Source: Pontibacter harenae (GTDB lineage Bacteria; Bacteroidota; Bacteroidia; Cytophagales; Hymenobacteraceae). From it: a stretch of 64,000 nt of DNA. Of the stretch, positions 62,695 to 64,000 are shown one piece after another. How positions within the stretch are numbered: the first letter of the stretch is position 1; the number at the start of each line of letters is the position of its first letter. The stretch is taken from the NCBI RefSeq assembly GCF_020907245.1, contig NZ_JAJJWH010000005.1, forward strand, positions 62,001 through 126,000, given 5' to 3'. The notes under the pieces were generated by a model, which saw only the letters and a list, made by a program, of their open reading frames with translations, made no database searches and was not told the DNA's origin. The position numbers were made by a program, and so were the translations under genes.

Positions 62695-64000
62695 ATGCAT
62701 TTCACCCGTAGAAATATAGGCTTACTGTTGGCACCGCTGCTGGCGCTGCTCGTGTGGTGGCTGGCTGCTGGCTTAGCTTTTGAGGCTCGGACAGTAGCTG
62801 CTATCATGGCTTTTTGTCTCGTCTTCTGGATGACGGAAGTTATTCCGCTGTCCATGACGGCTTTTTTAGGGGTACTGTTGGCAGTGATGTTAGGTATAGC
62901 CGAGATCAACACAGCATTTCAGAACCTGGGCCACCCTATTATTCTGCTGTTTATAGGTAGCTTTCTGCTGGCTCGCTCCATGACGCGCCATGGCCTCGAC
63001 AAGCGTATTGCACTTTACATTCTGTCCCGAAAATATTTCCAGAAGAGCCTTTTCAGGTTGTTTTTCGGCTTCTCGTTTATATCGTTTGCCCTGTCTATGT
63101 GGGTTAGCAATTCTGTAACGGTGGCTATGCTGCTGCCCCTGATGCTGGGTGTAACAGAACTGGTACATCAGCCAGACAGTAAAACAAAAAGCCCTGCTGT
63201 TTACTTTCTGCTAGGTATTGCTTATAGTGCATCCATAGGCGGCATCGGCACTATTATCGGTTCTCCGCCTAACCTGATTGGGGTGAATTATCTGGCGGAG
63301 CAAGGCATACGCATCGATTTTCTGCAGTGGATGCTCCTGGCTCTTCCGATTGCTGTGGTTATGTATATTTTCCTGTTGCTGTACATGCGCTTTTTCCTGC
63401 GTAAATCAGATTTCAACAAGGCAGCTGTGCTTGCTTACGTTGCCCAAGAGTATCGCCAAGGCAAGAAGGTTTCTAAAGGCGAGCTTGTAACAATGGGTGT
63501 TTTCTTATTAGCTGTGGTATTATGGTTGGCGCCTGGTGTTTTTAACCTGCTGGGGCTACAGACTGCCTACTCGTTTATGACCACCTATTTTGCCGAGAGC
63601 ACAGTAGCGGTGTTAGCTGCTTTGCTTTTGTTCTTGATTCCTCCAGGAAATGAGAATGACGGCAGGGGTACACTTACTGCCGAAGACCTGGTGAAGATAG
63701 ACTGGGATACAATTCTCTTGTTTGGAGGCGGGATGGCCTTGGGGCAACTGGTTGTTACCTCTGGCCTTGCCGACGTGATTGGACTTGCCATTACAAGTGT
63801 TATCGATCCAGGGGCTCAGCTTTTACTCGTGTTTGTACTGGTGTTGCTGGTACTTTTCTTAACAGAAGTCAGTTCTAATACCGCTATCGCCATTACGTTT
63901 GTGCCTATTGTGATCGGTGTGTTGCACGGGCTAAACCTGCCTTTGCTGCATCCTGTGTTAGGAGTAGTAATAGCCTGTAGCCTTGCCTTTATGTTGCCTG
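62695..64000 (+). CDS. DASS/SLC13-family anion transporter (3' end missing)
   Basis: The first 435 codons of a divalent-anion:Na+ symporter, cut by the window edge. The protein begins MHFTRRNIGLLLAPLLALLVWW and has many membrane segments. The two repeats carry the ion- and substrate-binding signatures: SNSVTVAMLLP with GSPPNLIG in the first, and SSNTAIAITFVPI in the second. Relatives carry dicarboxylates, citrate or sulfate with sodium; the substrate cannot be fixed. The ATG follows a spacer of about 156 bases with a short inverted pair (62571-62578 and 62616-62623). Confidence 0.9.
   Translation, partial: MHFTRRNIGLLLAPLLALLVWWLAAGLAFEARTVAAIMAFCLVFWMTEVIPLSMTAFLGVLLAVMLGIAEINTAFQNLGHPIILLFIGSFLLARSMTRHGLDKRIALYILSRKYFQKSLFRLFFGFSFISFALSMWVSNSVTVAMLLPLMLGVTELVHQPDSKTKSPAVYFLLGIAYSASIGGIGTIIGSPPNLIGVNYLAEQGIRIDFLQWMLLALPIAVVMYIFLLLYMRFFLRKSDFNKAAVLAYVAQEYRQGKKVSKGELVTMGVFLLAVVLWLAPGVFNLLGLQTAYSFMTTYFAESTVAVLAALLLFLIPPGNENDGRGTLTAEDLVKIDWDTILLFGGGMALGQLVVTSGLADVIGLAITSVIDPGAQLLLVFVLVLLVLFLTEVSSNTAIAITFVPIVIGVLHGLNLPLLHPVLGVVIACSLAFMLP

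Overview
The window looks like a chromosomal segment of a Bacteroidota bacterium, most likely Cytophagales and plausibly Hymenobacteraceae (Pontibacter-like); the family level is inference. The signs are a very short AtpC next to AtpD, the acpP-fabF-rnc block facing pyk plus an IPExxxVDY-type protein, a Tgt without zinc cysteines beside an LptG-type permease, several promoters of the Bacteroidota TTG-N(~20)-TAnnTTTG type, and secreted proteins with type IX secretion system (T9SS) C-terminal domains plus a PorP/SprF protein. No rRNA, tRNA, CRISPR array, integrase or intact insertion sequence was seen.

Layout. 0-13.4 kb is mostly housekeeping: atpD-atpC, a transsulfuration PLP enzyme, a three-gene PglE/PglD/PglC-like cassette on the minus strand, ispE, a minus-strand tgt-lptG-EamA group, a glycosyltransferase overlapping an ECF sigma factor, and rsmG. 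13.5-24.7 kb holds an esterase, rpsT, pyk, acpP-fabF-rnc, nadE and lgt. 24.7-33.7 kb carries exported hydrolases and peptidases (two M28 peptidases, a dienelactone hydrolase, a DUF1028 protein), an NYN/OST-HTH protein and a long-form QueA.

33.8-56.4 kb is the distinctive part, a block of cell-surface and secretion genes. It contains a 1063-residue protein and a 4031-residue repeat protein, both ending in the same gliding-motility-associated (type B-like) C-terminal domain. A PorP/SprF partner gene lies 7 bases downstream of the giant gene. Between them, on the other strand, is an ExeM/NucH-like extracellular nuclease with three lamin-tail-like modules and a type A sorting tail. The giant protein has PKD-like domains, then 23 'A' and 14 'B' modules, with a higher-order tandem period of exactly 2,889 bp.

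57-64 kb carries a PepSY membrane protein, a DUF2459 protein, a secreted M14 carboxypeptidase, a DinB-like protein, a small hypothetical protein and the start of a DASS/SLC13 transporter cut by the window edge.

Together the accessory genes suggest a cell with a T9SS-decorated surface (giant adhesin, secreted nuclease, exported peptidases) and lipid-linked glycan synthesis. Start sites were moved from the longest possible frame wherever a family-typical start, signal peptide or ATG was clear. Several genes appear to use TTG or GTG (glycosyltransferase, lptG-like, rnc).
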